Source: Elgaria multicarinata webbii
Lineage: Eukaryota > Chordata > Lepidosauria > Squamata > Anguidae
NCBI RefSeq assembly: GCF_023053635.1
Contig: NC_086178.1
Coordinates: forward strand, 33,407,226-33,471,225
Length of the DNA stretch: 64,000 nt
Reading direction: 5' to 3'
The stretch's first letter is position 1. The number at the start of each line of letters is the position of its first letter. The notes under the pieces are model-generated. The model was not told where the DNA came from. It saw only the letters and a list, made by a program, of their open reading frames with translations, and ran no database searches. The position numbers were made by a program, and so were the translations under genes. Positions 24,815 to 37,784 of this stretch are shown in pieces.

Positions 24815-25505
24815 GCCAACTCTGACCTAACTGATGAAATCAGACCTCAATACAACTGTTCATGCCCTGCTTACCTCTAGATTAGACAACTGCATCACAC
24901 TTTGCATGGAGCCACCCTTAAACAATGTTCAGAAACTGAAATTAGTGCAAAATTCCTGTTGCCAGGGTGTTGTATGGAGCGAGGCATTCAGAACATATTA
25001 CACAAGTTTTGGTTTGCTCAAATCAAGGTACTGGTTTAAAGCCCTAAATGGCTTGGGACCTAGGTACTTTAAGGATTGCCTTTTTGAATATGCTGCTTCC
25101 CCCATGTTCAGATCATCAGCTGAGAGCCTGCACCAGATCTCTTAGCCATCCAATGTGTGGGCAGGCAATGACAGGTAGCAGAGCCTTTTCAGTGGTGGTT
25201 CCCATTTTATAGAATGCTCTTCTCTTTGAGTTTTAATGAGCCCCAGTCCTAGATGCCTTTAGGTACCTTGCTTCAAACCTGGTTATTTAAGAAAGCCTCT
25301 TCTGTGGGTTTAGTTGAGAAATGCCTCTTCTGTGGGTATGTTAATGCTGGTTCTAAAGATCTTCATTCTGTTTTTGGTCTTATGGGCTGCTGCTTTAATT
25401 GTGTTTTATTATGGTGATGGAGTTGTTTGTATATTGTTTGGTATTTTGTTAGCTGCCTTGATATTTTTTTTAAAGGCAGGATATATGGTTTTTTTTTTAA
25501 AGTAA
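24815..25505 (+). mobile_element. L2/CR1-like LINE, 3' fragment
   Basis: The frame from 24834 reads HALLTSRLDNCITLCMEPPL, NVQKLKLVQN and WFKALNGLGPRYFKDCL, matching the C-terminal ORF2 of the LINE at 2912. A worn 3' untranslated region follows to 'aaaggcaggatata' near 25480. It is 5'-truncated and mutated. Confidence 0.85.
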
Positions 25506-25509
25506 ACCA

Positions 25510-27466
25510 ACCAATAAAATTATACCCAAGTGCATATTTCATGGGATTTATACAACTAAATCTGTGAAGAAACTTAGATATCTGTTCAACTTGCATGCTC
25601 AGTTATACTTTCAAACGTACACCTTTAGTCTGCCTGGATTTCAGTAGCGTTGACAGATGTGGAATTGGAGGTTTTGGTTAGAATTATGAAAACTTTTGTG
25701 TTCATGGATCTTCACCACAAATATTATTGCCTTTTGACCTTCCTAAATACCTGTAAAAATTGCTTTGTCATCAGCAAAGGCGTTTTGAATATTCCATAAA
25801 ATGTTTACGGTACCACTTGGATTATTTTAGCCCTTACCTTTTGCAAATTGATGTTTGCAAAATCTGGTGAAGAGACAAAAATTATGTTTCTGTACCACTT
25901 GGAGCTGTAGGAGACTTTCCCCTTCTATGCATTAGAATTTGGCATAATTGACAAAGAATTTCTTCTGCATAAGCCCACTGAAATAAATGGAAGGCACACA
26001 AGAGCATAATAAGCACTCTTATAACACTCTGGTTAATTTCAGTGGGGCTTATGCAGGAGAAATTCCAAAACTCGGATTAAGTTCAAAGGCAAAAGTAAAC
26101 AGCTGTATGTTTAGAATTGTGTTGTGTTTATGTATTATACATTTAATATTTTGCTATGGCCTATAGCTGGATCAATACACTACCAGTTATGTAGGTGACT
26201 AACAGGAGATATGAATTCCTTGCACTTTTTTATGAACAGAAGTCCCTTTGGGGTTTTTCTCAGGGAATACATCCTTTGCATCACTCTTTTGCCCCACTAG
26301 GTGTCACTGTCAGGCTACCAAAAACAAAAACCCAACCCAAAAAATAGTCTTCTGGCACTTTATGCATCTTCTTTGTATCTTTAGTTGCTGATGATATTCT
26401 ATGGTATCAAGTTGATAATTCCAGGGTAATGAATGGTTAACTACTACAAAGCTTGAATTCTAAATAGATTCATGTGTCAAATCAAATAACGTATGCAGCC
26501 ATACATGCAATCCCCCCAATTCTCAGCCTTCCATCCTAGCCTGGCAGCGCCCGCTTTCTGGATCCATCCCATCTCTCTCTTGGAACAGACCCTCCAATAT
26601 TTTACACTCTATTTGTAACAGATTCTGAGAAAAGAACACTCTCCCATCATCCTTCCTCACTATTACCCTTGGCAGAAGGCTCTTCTTACTACACATTTCC
26701 TATATGTAACTCAGATACTGTGCAATGCCCTTCCTTGCACTGCTTTCCAAATACTGTGTGGTAGTAAAGTGGCCAAATGTTTCCTTTAAAAAAAAGCAAA
26801 ATAATAACTACTACTACTACTACTATAGTTACATCCTACTTTTCAGGATAAAATCCTACCAAGGTGGAATTTCAAGTAAAGCAACAATACATTAAAAAAA
26901 ACCTATTATACAACAATACGAAAAATAACTCATAAGAATCCGTTCCACTCTGTAGCTGATGGTAGAATGGCCTGTAGGGGAAAGGAGGGGACAGTCTAGC
27001 TAGAGCAGGACTTGTCTGCCTCCCTCTCTCTTCTGGGATCCTTCTCACAGGGCAGTTCAATACCTTCATTATGGATCTGGTTGTACATACTGTAGAATAG
27101 CTGCACATTCTGCAACATGATCTGCAGGTGGCTGGGAAGCGAGGCACTGGCTTTTTGTTTCTGTATGTATGCATTTGCATTCTTTAACATCTGGAGTCTT
27201 GTGGAGAAGTTGAAAGCTGAAGAATTCTAGTGTGCATGTGTGAACACCAGCAAAAGGAAATGTTAAAGGCAGGCGCAAAATATGTTTCCGCCCCTCAAGG
27301 CAAAATAGAGCACTGATTTACTCTGGACAGCTTTCTGACAAATAGCGACCATTCCTTGTAAATACAGAGGATTGGAGCATATGTGGGATGCATTCCTCCA
27401 GCACACCCTGTGTTCTTGGGTGCCCATGCCCCAGCATTGACAGTATGTATTCATTTTCTACTTTAG
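25510..27466. other. WWTR1 intron, mostly unique, one foldback
   Basis: 25957-26066 is a palindrome: 'tctgcataagcccactgaaa' pairs with 'tttcagtggggcttatgcag'. 26810-26825 is a short ACT repeat. No exon is visible before the acceptor at 27466. Confidence 0.45.
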
Positions 27467-27600
27467 GAAGCTGATTTGTACAGACAACTTCCCATGGAGT
27501 CTGAGAACCTGGCCCCGGTTCAGACTGCGGTGAGCACACCTAACATGACACAAGACATGAGATCTATTACAAATAATGGGTCGGATCCCTTCCTGAACAG
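27467..27600 (+). CDS. WWTR1: WWTR1 (TAZ) coding exon: end of coiled coil and linker
   Basis: Acceptor 'tctactttag' then EADLYRQLPMESENLAPVQ and MTQDMRSITNNGSDPFLN; 44 codons plus two bases (AG), phase 2. Human TAZ reads EAALCRQLPMEAETLAPVQ and MTPDMRSITNNSSDPFLN at this place, so the exon is clearly orthologous. The donor is AG|GCAAGT, a GC-type donor. The next exon starts with T, making a serine codon at the junction where human TAZ has glycine (FLN-S-GPYHS versus FLN-G-GPYHS). Confidence 0.96.
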
Positions 27601-27606
27601 GCAAGT
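27601..27606 (+). promoter_or_regulatory. GC-AG splice donor
   Basis: The intron starts GCAAGT. Apart from the T-to-C change it matches the U1 consensus (AG|GCAAGT), as is usual for GC-AG introns. No GT near this point gives an in-frame junction with the next exon, whose acceptor (ttcatag at 28783-28789) is canonical. GC donors are weaker and often mark regulated splicing; here that is inference only. Confidence 0.85.
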
Positions 27607-27899
27607 ACACTGTTTGCTCACCAGCGATTTTATATTCTGTAGTCTGGGCCACGTTTGAAATCCTCTTAGGGAGCCTGTGATTTCCAAGCGAAGTCATTTA
27701 GCCTTTCAGTTTGTAAATTGATGGGAAGGAGGCTGTTTTGCCTGTTAAAATGCGAATACTTTAATTAAGCAGGCATTTGATCACGCTATAGCCTATTCTG
27801 ATTTAACTGTTCCTTACTTGCACCTCATAGATGTCTGTAGGGAACTGCTCAGAGACTGGCCAAAAATATTTGTAATTTTGGAACAGACCGATATGAGTA

Positions 27900-28005
27900 T
27901 AGAACACACGACTGGCATTCAGCCTGAGGAAGACTTCTGTGAAACTAGAAATACTTGCACACTACCTGGTGAACCTTGATTGGTCCTAATATATACAGGT
28001 GCTGC
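27900..28005 (+). repeat. Decayed retroelement end with hammerhead-like core
   Basis: CTGAGGA at 27924-27930 and GAAA at 27948-27951 are spaced by a weak helix-II-like segment. 'ttgattggtcctaatat' follows, as in the relative at 8911. Probably the end of a Penelope-like element. Helix II is poorly paired, so activity is unlikely. Confidence 0.4.
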
Positions 28006-28299
28006 TTTACTGACCCTGTGAATTTTGATCTAATGGAATGATGCGGCTACTTGTTGACATAATCTGGCATTGTGATGCAGCAACGTGAAGATAAATGCCA
28101 TTATCTCCTAATTAAAGTTGTGGCTGTGGGTATTATGTGCCCTACACAACCAATGTGGGAAATTTGAAATTCTTGGCAAAGAGTAGGGTGGCAGATGGAA
28201 GGGAATGGACCTGGATGTTGTGGATAAGTGGGTCAGCACAGTTGATGGACAGGAAATAGGGGTCGGGAGATATGCCCAGGAAGCAGTGCAACACACTGG

Positions 28300-28470
28300 G
28301 ACATAGAAAGCTGCCTTATGCCATTACCAACTATTTATCCATCTAGTCCAGAATTGTCTACTCTAACAATTCTGGACTCAGAAAGGGGACTTTCTCATTG
28401 CCTACTACCTAATCTTTTTTTTAAAACCCTGGAAATTGCAGAGATTAAATCTGGGACCCTGTGGGCCCTC
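28300..28470 (-). repeat. tRNA-Ala-like SINE, diverged
   Basis: Starts with 'gggacatagaaagctgcctt' and 'ccatctagtccagaattgt', as at 8331. The tRNA-like head on the right is worn down ('aaatctgggaccct'). Confidence 0.65.
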
Positions 28471-28760
28471 TCTAACCCATGCCTAACTTCATTTCTTTTT
28501 TGAGCTTTCTCTGCCTCTTAGTTGTAACCAAGAGGTCTAGAATAATTTGTTGGGTTTTTTTTTTAAAAAAAAAAAACACGTCAAAGCCACACTTTCCAAA
28601 TTGTCAATCTGTGCTCGGTAACTGATTGGCGCGGGGTACCGACAAAACTGCCGGAGTACAGCCAGGCCTGTTTGGGGCACTTAGGTCTAGATGCTTGGAC
28701 TCAAGCCGTTCTCACAAAAGCCTTCCTGGAGACATTTGTCTTGATGAAGCACAACTGTGA

Positions 28761-28946
<186 letters not shown>

Positions 28947-29967
28947 TAAGTGATCCGCTCGACAGCCAGTGTCATTTTTATGCTTACCTGAACTGCTTAT
29001 TCTGTTGCATCCGTACCCTTTGAATCTATGGTTCAAACTTTCCTATAATATTGTGCTCGAATTATGAGGGAAGAGGTAAGGGGGGGCCTATAATGAAATC
29101 CATAAGCACCATCCCTTGATTCCCTGCAATTTTAGCCAAACCCCACAGTTCATTGTATCTTCTAACAACTATACCAAAGGAGCCATCAAAAAAGGTAAGG
29201 GGGCACAAGGTCCCTCTGCCTCCTTCCGTAATTTGAGCACTGCTATAAACTTGTTAGGCAGGGGCTGGCATTGGTGACTCAATAATCCCAGGTACTCTGC
29301 ATATGATCAGAGGCGCTCTCTTCTCCATCTGCTTGGTATATGAGAGAATCAGATTCAATGCTTGATAAAAACTTCTGAAACAGATTTGAGGCCCTGCCTC
29401 TGGAATGCTTTCTTTAATGAAGGTGCCCCACGCTGTTCAAGGTGGCCTTCATGATAAGGTGTTACATTCCACAAGGAATCGGAAATGTGATGGTCTTTAC
29501 AAAATGTATAGCTCATGACCACCTTACTTAATAAGACGGCAGTGGGATATTTTTAGTTTTTGCCTGTGCTTCTTGCCCTTGGCTGAAAGCTAGTTTTATT
29601 CAAAGACAGGAGAACTGACTTGGAAGTTCTGGGATTCTTCTCTGACATCAACCAAACATATTTTGAGCCAGTGGCTCCTTGCAAGAACAGGAGTTCCATT
29701 GCCCTGTTTCCACCCCCAGCCTACAAGGATCTCACCTTTCACTTCATTGGAGGAGCTAGTTCCATACATGCATAGTGTTGCACATGCAGAACACCCTGCT
29801 CCATTGAAGATAGTACTGAAGGGATAACCGCATATGCAGCAAAATGCACACATGCACGCCCACCCCCACCCCTCTGGATTGGGGCACAGATGGTCTCTTC
29901 AACTCCACCCAATTGGCTTCAGATTGCTCCTGACTCTCAACGCCACTTTGTTTAAATCTGCTTTCCT

Positions 29968-30093
29968 CACCCAGGTGCCCTCCAGATGTTTTGGACTTCA
30001 ACCCCCATCAACCCAACCATCGTAGCTAATGGCCAGGAATCCTGGGAGTTGTAGTCCAAAACATCTGGAGGGTACCAGGTTGGGGAAGGCTGG
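29968..30093. repeat. Foldback element, 'ctccagatgttttggact' family
   Basis: Near-perfect inverted pair: 'gtgccctccagatgttttgg' against 'ccaaaacatctggagggtac'. Confidence 0.8.
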
Positions 30094-30685
30094 TTTAAAC
30101 CATTGAGATCTCAGCTTGTGAAATTAAGACCCTCTTTTTACTGTGGAGTGTGGTAGTAAACTCCCATCTGGTTATACCAGGTGGGTTGGGGGCAGGGAAT
30201 GGGTTTTGTGCAACTGAATGTTCCTCCAAACAAAAAACAACAACAACTGGACACAGAAAACTGGCATGTCAGAGGAAAGGCCAGACTAGAATCCTTCTTG
30301 ATATATAGTTTTCTTTGTAGAAATAATTTATTTTTGTATGGGGAGCATTGTCATGTAAGACTTAACTGAATCCTGAAGTGGTACAACTCCAGGAACAGAA
30401 ATACCACTTCAGTGGGGGCTAGGCCTAAGTCTGTACACACATTAAATCTTCACTCATGAATTTTTCATAGATTCCCCCACAGTAGCTCGCTTTCTGGCTC
30501 AGTTGCTTGAGTTTTGCTGGCTTATTTTAGCCGCTACTGGTGCCACAACCATGCTGCCCCTGCCCTGTGCATATTCATTGGACAGCTTATGAAAGTGTTC
30601 AAATATGTGAGGAGGGCATATGAAGATCACCTAAAGTTTTCAAGTGAGGTCTCTTGCAGATGCAAAGACTGAGAAAGTGGTATGT

Positions 30686-31025
30686 GGTTCAGACAACACA
30701 ATAACTCACACTCAAGGGTTGAGTATGGGCTGTTTGTTGTTTGTCGTTGAACCATTGGTTGTTGTTGAAATGTGGGAAATCATGTTGTCTGAACCCAGCT
30801 ACACTAACAAACCATGGTTTATTAACCACAAACATCCTATGAAGAGAACCCATGATTTGTTGTTGGGTTGTGAACAGTGTGTTGTTTGTGGTTAACAAAC
30901 CATGATTTGTTATCATGGCTGGGTCCAGACAACACAATTATCCATGTTTCAACAACAACTACCACGGTTCAACAATGCAAACTCAATTCATACCCAAACT
31001 TTGAGTGTGGAATATTGTGTTGTGT
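30686..31025. repeat. Palindromic repeat cluster, AACCATGGTTTGTT type
   Basis: Three adjoining palindromes: 30686-30795 ('ttcagacaacacaataac' to 'catgttgtctgaaccc'), about 30800-30915 ('aaaccatggtttattaacca' to 'tggttaacaaaccatgattt'), and 30918-31023 ('tccagacaacacaattat' to 'gtggaatattgtgttg'). Confidence 0.75.
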
Positions 31026-31423
31026 CACTGTGTCCACTAATTTATTTATTACGCTTAAAATCAACTGAGGTTCCTTTCCCTTTCCCTCTCACACACACAC
31101 ACACCAGTTGTTTGGGAAAAGACCCACAAGATTGACCTGCCCAGGTGGTTTCATATGCACATGCAAACTGCATCTACATGGGATAACAACATAGGGTAGC
31201 CTCCCTCTTGCAGTTGTGATTGTGAACTGTGGTTTTAATTAGGTCTACCAGGCAGTCTCTTGACATAACAAAGATGAGACCTACTTAGTTTTCACAGTGT
31301 AACAGCATCACATACCCTCAGGCCAATGAGCCTAATCAAATTTTAAGTTTAATAGCCCTCAGGAAGTCTAGATTGGGAGATGGGGTTGGGGAGCAACCAA
31401 GCCTACTTGCGGTTAACTGAAAG

Positions 31424-31660
31424 GCTGGGTTTAGACAATATGATAAGCCACACTCAAAGTTTGAGTAGGGGTTGAGTATAAGTTGTCGTTGAATCATCGA
31501 CTGCTGTTGAAACATGATGGGTTATTGTGTTGTCTGAACACAATAATAAACCATGGTTTGTTAACCATGAACAACCCAAAGTTCACAACCCAACAACAAA
31601 CCATAAGTTCTCTTCATGGGTTGTTTGTGGTTAACACACAATGAGTGTTGTGTTATAGGC
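31424..31660. repeat. Palindromic repeat, AACCATGGTTTGTT type
   Basis: Same units as at 30686: a 'gggtttagacaatatgataa' / 'ttattgtgttgtctgaac' pair, then an 'aaaccatggtttgttaacca' / 'tttgtggttaacacacaatg' pair. Confidence 0.75.
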
Positions 31661-31678
31661 AAAATAATCTCTTGGTGA

Positions 31679-31903
<225 letters not shown>

Positions 31904-34327
31904 CTGCTCATGCAACATTTCCTTTCCCTCTAGAAATTAAGGCCAAGCACGTACAAGTCCCTCAGCTAACCAGCCTGATTCATTACTGACTTTTGCCAGA
32001 CCCACTTTATGTCGATGAATCTTGGTCTAGATTTCACTGACAATAACTTAAGTATGAAATATATGCAAATATACATATATAAATATATATAGATATATAT
32101 CTATTTTTAAGAAGTAGAATTACTTACACACATCTATAAGTGTTCATCTTTAGTTACATAGAAATGTTTTGAGGACATGAGAGCATTTTTTTTTTTACTT
32201 TATGCACCATGTCGGAACTTGCGGTCATTGGTTACACACAACCATTTTAATTAACCAAAAAAAAGCATGCTGACTGCAAGAAACTTTAGATTGCAGAAGG
32301 TAGCTTGGTTCCAACAACCATAAACCCTTGCATGTAATCAAGTTGAGTGCAGTTCTACAGTTGCATTTATGATGACTGTACCAAATGCTTGTTATCTATA
32401 TAACCAGAGCTTTAAAAATCATTGTGTTTTTAAGTAAACTTATGCAGTATGGAGCACACAGCATCTTTTTTTAGAATTCCAATTCTGCCACAGGATCTCT
32501 TTTAAAAAACTTGCTAAGGCATAATAAATACTATTTGCATTTTTCCACAGTTACTTTATGGTTGTATAGATAAGACATATTTCCAAACTGAAAGTGCTCT
32601 GCTTACAGTTTTACACTACTACAATATTGTAAAATAGACCAGGCTGGTACTAATCAATGCCATTTTAATGTGATTACAAACAGGTCACTTTTTTAAACAA
32701 CAACAACAGTACAGTTTATTTGTTTTAAATACACTATAGTTTTACAATGAAATATAAAAGCAATAAACTTTTAGTTGTGACAAATACTCAGCAAAACACA
32801 TTTTCTAAATTCAGGGCAACAATGTGGCACAGTTTGACATTACTGAATGCAGAAGAAATTAATTTTGTAAAGCCTTGTTACCTTTTTAAACAATAATTAT
32901 GTATTTTGTTGATGAAACTTTAAAAGCTAGAAACAGAAGCTTCACTTTATCAGGTAGGTGATAAGCCAACATCTCTTTGTCAGCATGGCGAAGATGCTAA
33001 GATTCTTAGCGAATTGCTTGTAATTTCTGACATATGGGACACAAGGCACTATATTTGTTGTATTCCTATCCATACCTATCATATCCATATAAGGCGTTTT
33101 AACAATAGCTGATATTTGGGACTGAGAATGCATCAAAGACTTCAAATCCCCACTTCCCCTGAAATGCAAATGACGTCCTGAGTTCCTTAAGTATTTTTAA
33201 CTGATATTATTTATAATCTATGAATTTTAAGCTTTTTTATATTGAAAAAAAATCTTTTATGGAAGGCATTATAATTAATACAGGCCTCTTAATACATGAT
33301 ATGTAAGGCAAGCAAAAGGCATAGGACTTTGCTATGCTTAAGGTTCAGTACTGGTCAGTGGATTGGGTTATTCCCCCCTTCTTTTCAGACTAGTTGAGCA
33401 AAAGGCAGGTGAAATGGGTGGGAGATTGAAGTCATTAGAATGTGGACTTGGAAGGACTTGGTCGGGGGCAGGGAATACAGATAGTGATACTAGAGGTATT
33501 AGAAGGACAGATCAGGGGAATTGCCTACATAGAGAAACACCACTGATCAACAATACTACCTTATGGGAGAATTGTTGCATGAAGGTAGCTGTTCTGACCG
33601 CACCAGGTTAGTTTAAAAAAAACAAAAAAAAACTTTTAAACATAGCTGATGAAAGATCAAGAGAAATGAAGTTCAATTTTTGACTCAGAAAAAAATACAT
33701 TTTTATATAGGGCAGGGGTGGTGGGGTGGGTTCGTGGGTGAACCGTGGAAAAGTAGGTAGTTGTGAGTTTAGTTTGTTTTAGCAGATTATTGCACCTGCA
33801 TAAACTATTTTCAATGGGCATTTTTCCCTTTTGTTTTAAAGGTCTTCTTCCTTTTTCTTTTGCTCAGTTAACATATAGAATTAATAATTAAGAGAGCAGT
33901 AAGAACTGTCTTCAAGCAATATTATTGCATTTCCATTATTTACGGATATCAGCTGTAAAATGAAAAGCTGGCAGTGCTAAGACATTTTTACCTTTTAGTT
34001 ATGTGAATTAGCTTCTTTTTTCCCCTTTCCTTTCTTTGTTACATGCTCAAAAAACGAAGTTTTTAGGGTCAGATGGAAATCTCATGGAAATCATTGTTGT
34101 TCAAGTTAAATTAGGTTTTGTTTCATTTTTTTGCTCACTTACAAGATGCAGAAACAATGCCACAATTATATAGGATCACTTCACAGTGCTGGAGTTTGTA
34201 GTTATAGAATAGCATACTTGGATCATAACTGAAATAAATTAGTGAAGGGATTAATGGAAGAGGGTTGGTTTACTCCAAGGGAGGATTTGGATTGATATGT
34301 TTACATTTGAAGAGCCAGTTCCAGCAT

Positions 34328-34420
34328 TTACAGTGCAATCCTATGCATGCCTACTCAGAAGTAAGCCCTAATGAATTAAATTTGGTTTATTCCCAAGCAA
34401 GTGTGTTTAGGATTGCAGCC
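34328..34420. repeat. 90-bp palindromic element, 'cctatgcatg' family
   Basis: 'acagtgcaatcctatgcatg' to 'gtgtttaggattgcagcc', one of the best-preserved copies. Confidence 0.85.
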
Positions 34421-35142
34421 TTAATTGCTCATAGGAGGAGGGGAAAGAATTCTATGTGCCAGTTTATACATCTAAAACGTCCACCATCTATTCTTTTCAA
34501 GTAGCACAAGCTATAGCTATAGAATTCTCCCTCTATTCTTTTCGAAGAACTGGTCCTAGAGTTCAGCATAAATCAGAATGGCTTCCATGTAAGGTGGCAG
34601 TCGCTTAGAAAGGACTTTGATGGCAGGGAGGCACATTTTGGCCATATTTCGACAGGGAATGTAGCAGCAGGGGAGTATATTGCAATAAGACACCATCCCC
34701 AAAATTAGCCAGGAAACAAAATTCAGTCCTAAGGGTAAGTGATGCCATTTCTAGAGCACTGCAAACAACATCATGTAGCACCACCATATCCATCTGCATA
34801 TGGGACAGGATACATCAAGTTATTTCCCATACATTTGAGCATAAGGGACACTTCCATGTATGAATCTGTTTGTCCTAGAAGAGCTGCCTCCTTAGAAGTC
34901 AGTAGGGGATGCTTACTTTTATTGGAGTACCTCTGGAGTTTTGGATCAGAGGTCTAGGCAAGAGAAGAATGTGGAAAACGTGAAAGAAAGTGATAGTGTC
35001 ATATATCGCTCATGGTACCACTCTTTCCTTTCTCTTTTTCTCTCTTGTTCCTTGCCCCTGGGGAGAATGAAACCCCCCCAAAAGGTAAAGTTTGAACCAG
35101 CTGAAGTTAATTTTGATTAGGAAGCTCTGCTCAATTATCTTA

Positions 35143-35214
35143 AACATATTTACCTGGGAGTAAGTCCTGCTGAACCCAGTGGGACTTACTTCGGAGTAGG
35201 CATGCATTGGATTG
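35143..35214. repeat. 90-bp palindromic element, partial
   Basis: 'tttacctgggagtaagtcct' against 'gggacttacttcggagtagg', followed by 'catgcattggattgtgatg'. Confidence 0.75.
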
Positions 35215-35419
35215 TGATGAAAATTTAAAGAGTATCTTCACTGGGGAGTTTAGAGCTATACTGTGATGAGGTAGAGTTGAGAATCAGGTGTGGGGTGGAT
35301 GTCGGGGCTTCTACAAGCCCCCTAATTTCCTGTGACTGTGATTAAAAAGACAATGTGTCAGAGTTAGGACAAAAGGTGAAAACAAAATTGTCCACTGGGC
35401 CTGTTTGGTGCGTTCTCTT

Positions 35420-35552
35420 CCCTTTCTTATTGTTTTCTTATGGTTTTATTAGATTGTAAGCCTATGTGGCAGGGTTTTGCTGTTTTATTCTTTTACTATG
35501 TACAGCACCATGTACATTGATGGTGCTATATAAATAAATAATAATAAAACCC
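35420..35552 (+). mobile_element. LINE 3' tail
   Basis: 'tagattgtaagcctatgtgg' and 'acagcaccatgtacattgat', then 'ggtgctatataaataaataa' with an AATA-type tail. This is the end of an L2/CR1-like LINE with no coding part left. Confidence 0.75.
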
Positions 35553-36125
35553 CTTGAACTACGATTGTAAAAAAAACCCTGCCAGAACGTGTTTTTAAAT
35601 TAATAAACCAAATGATAATGAAGATGAAGGGCTGGGCTGGGGTATTGTTCTAATGTTCACAGAAATGTGGGGTGGTTGAGAACAGGGACTTTGATTATTT
35701 AGCGAAGTCCCCTTTTTTAAAAAAAATTAAAGCTTTGAAATAGGCTTGCAATGCAAACATGAGCAGAGTTCTTTCTAATTGAGTCTAATGTTAATTATTT
35801 GACGAAATGTCAACATATGACTTCGGTTTGTGAAATCTATTTCAGTTTTTACACTAAACTACTTCTTTCGACAATTGAAAAAATACACTACTGGAACAGA
35901 GACGTTGTTGATCAGGGATGCTGAATGGCAGCATGCATAAATGCTGATTATACGCAAGTTGTGGGGTGTTGATAACTTGTGATCTGGGAATACTATTAGA
36001 GCAGTGGTTTTCAAACTGAGTTCAGGGGGAACCCTGTGATTCCTGGGAAGCATATTAAGAGTTCCTCAATGAGGATGTAAATTAATGGTTGATGGGCTTT
36101 CTTGTAAAAGAGCTTGCTTGCTGCA

Positions 36126-36330
36126 AGGCAGCGAGAGCCAGTATACCATCACGGCCAGCGTCGGACCAGGCTCAAATACCCACTCAGCCATGAAACTTAC
36201 TGGGTGACCTTGGGCCAGTCATTTTTTCTCAGCCTCACAAGGTTGTTGTGAAGGTAAATGGAGGGAAAGTAGCATGTATGCCACCATGAATTCTTGGAGG
36301 ACAGGTGGAATAGAAATGTAATACAATAAA
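36126..36330 (+). repeat. tRNA-derived SINE, diverged
   Basis: 'gagagccagtataccatcac', then 'ctcagccatgaaacttactg', 'gggtgaccttgggccagtca' and an end near 'aatagaaatgtaatacaata'. Same family as 20451. Confidence 0.8.
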
Positions 36331-36904
36331 GACCCATAAAAAACATTTCCCCTCTAATAGAGGAGTATTGAATTTGTTCTAGGGTTCATTCTCAGCTCAT
36401 GTGGGGTGAGAATGAGATCCAGTAGGGCTGGCCAGTGCCCTGTGATAAATGTGCCCACAAAAATGCCCCTATTGGTATGGAAAGGGTTCCCTGAAAATAG
36501 AAGGTTGAAAACTGCTGTATTAGAAGGTAACTATTGGAAAAGATTGCTTTGGAAAAACAAATGTTGTTTTTTTTACGAGTTCGGGGGATTAAATAACTGT
36601 TTCAAGTAAGGGAATGGGTGATGAAACAAATGTTTCTTTTTTCCTAATACACTACATCCATGTTATGTGCTAATATTTTAATACTTTTTTAAAAAAAAAT
36701 TTACATCAGTTTGTTATGCTATATGCCATCTTGTGTGAGCATTTGTTTTCAATGTAGAATAATTTGCATACATAATGTGTGCTTCAAAATTGATCAGATC
36801 AAACAGTTGTATCCAGAGTTTGGTTCTGGTTTTTTGTTTTGTTTTTTTTAAAAAAATATTTCTTTAATATTGTTCAAAATAAATAAATAGAAATGGATTT
36901 AAAA

Positions 36905-37780
36905 TTCCTGGCTGTGTGCCTGCTTATTTAATGTTACTCATTCATTGTTTGGAGAGAGAGAAATTAGAACTCATCTCATTGAACAGAGTTGTAAATTGCC
37001 ACTAGAAATAAGATGAGGAATCTGAACTACAGAAGAAGATGCCCCTTTGGTTCAGACATCTGGCACATAGCACCTCTTTTTTTTACTGGCTCCGCTCTGG
37101 TGCCTAGCAACCATCTGACAATGGCTATGTTTGGTCATAACAATAATGGTTTATTGTTATATGGACCAGCCTCTATGAGCCTTAGACCTGTGTGCTCATT
37201 CTTCCAATCTGCCACGTTAGATAGGACATCAGAAGCTTTTGTTTCCATTTTTAACTAATCACAGTTTAGTGTTACATCCAAGCCCTAAACTCTAGTTAGT
37301 CTTAACTTTGATTTATCAAAACAAGCCAACTTCAAAACATTTGAAAATAACACTTAACTGTTGTTAATTAAACATGCAAGTGAAAGCTTTGGATCTCCTC
37401 TTGGCCACACCAGGGGAGGAGAGAAGAGGGTCAAAGCTCACACAGGCTTGTTCACATAATAATAAAATATAGTTTATCATTATGTCCATACAAGGCCAAT
37501 GAAAAGAAGGAGCTGAAGCTTTTCCTGGCAAGGAGATGTGGAGAAAAATAATACCTTCACTTCTATATGCCCAGCTGCTGTTAAAGGAAGAGAAACAGGT
37601 CCTGGAAAAACAAACCTGGCAACTTCATATGTACATAAATGATCACTTAATTCATTCGTTAAATGTATTAATTGCACTCTCTCCCTATCAGCCACCCAGG
37701 AGATGTACAATAAAAATATTAAACCTTTTTGTAAAACTAAGAAACGGGAGCAAAAAACAAACACTATACAATAAAATGTA
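36905..37780. other. Intergenic, no recognised feature
   Basis: No exon, RNA gene or repeat family identified. Confidence 0.4.
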
Positions 37781-37784
37781 CGTG

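Larger units (their letters stand above)
31904..36900 (+). other. Probable WWTR1 3' UTR (end uncertain)
   Basis: AT-rich, non-coding sequence follows the stop codon. Poly(A) signal candidates (AATAAA) are at 32762 and in 'caaaataaataaatag' near 36880. Known mammalian WWTR1 mRNAs have a 3' UTR of several kb, so the distal end is plausible, but repeats within the interval (34328, 35143, 35420, 36126) mean the proximal site could also be used. An AT-dinucleotide-rich patch (32050-32110) lies just after the coding end. Confidence 0.5.
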
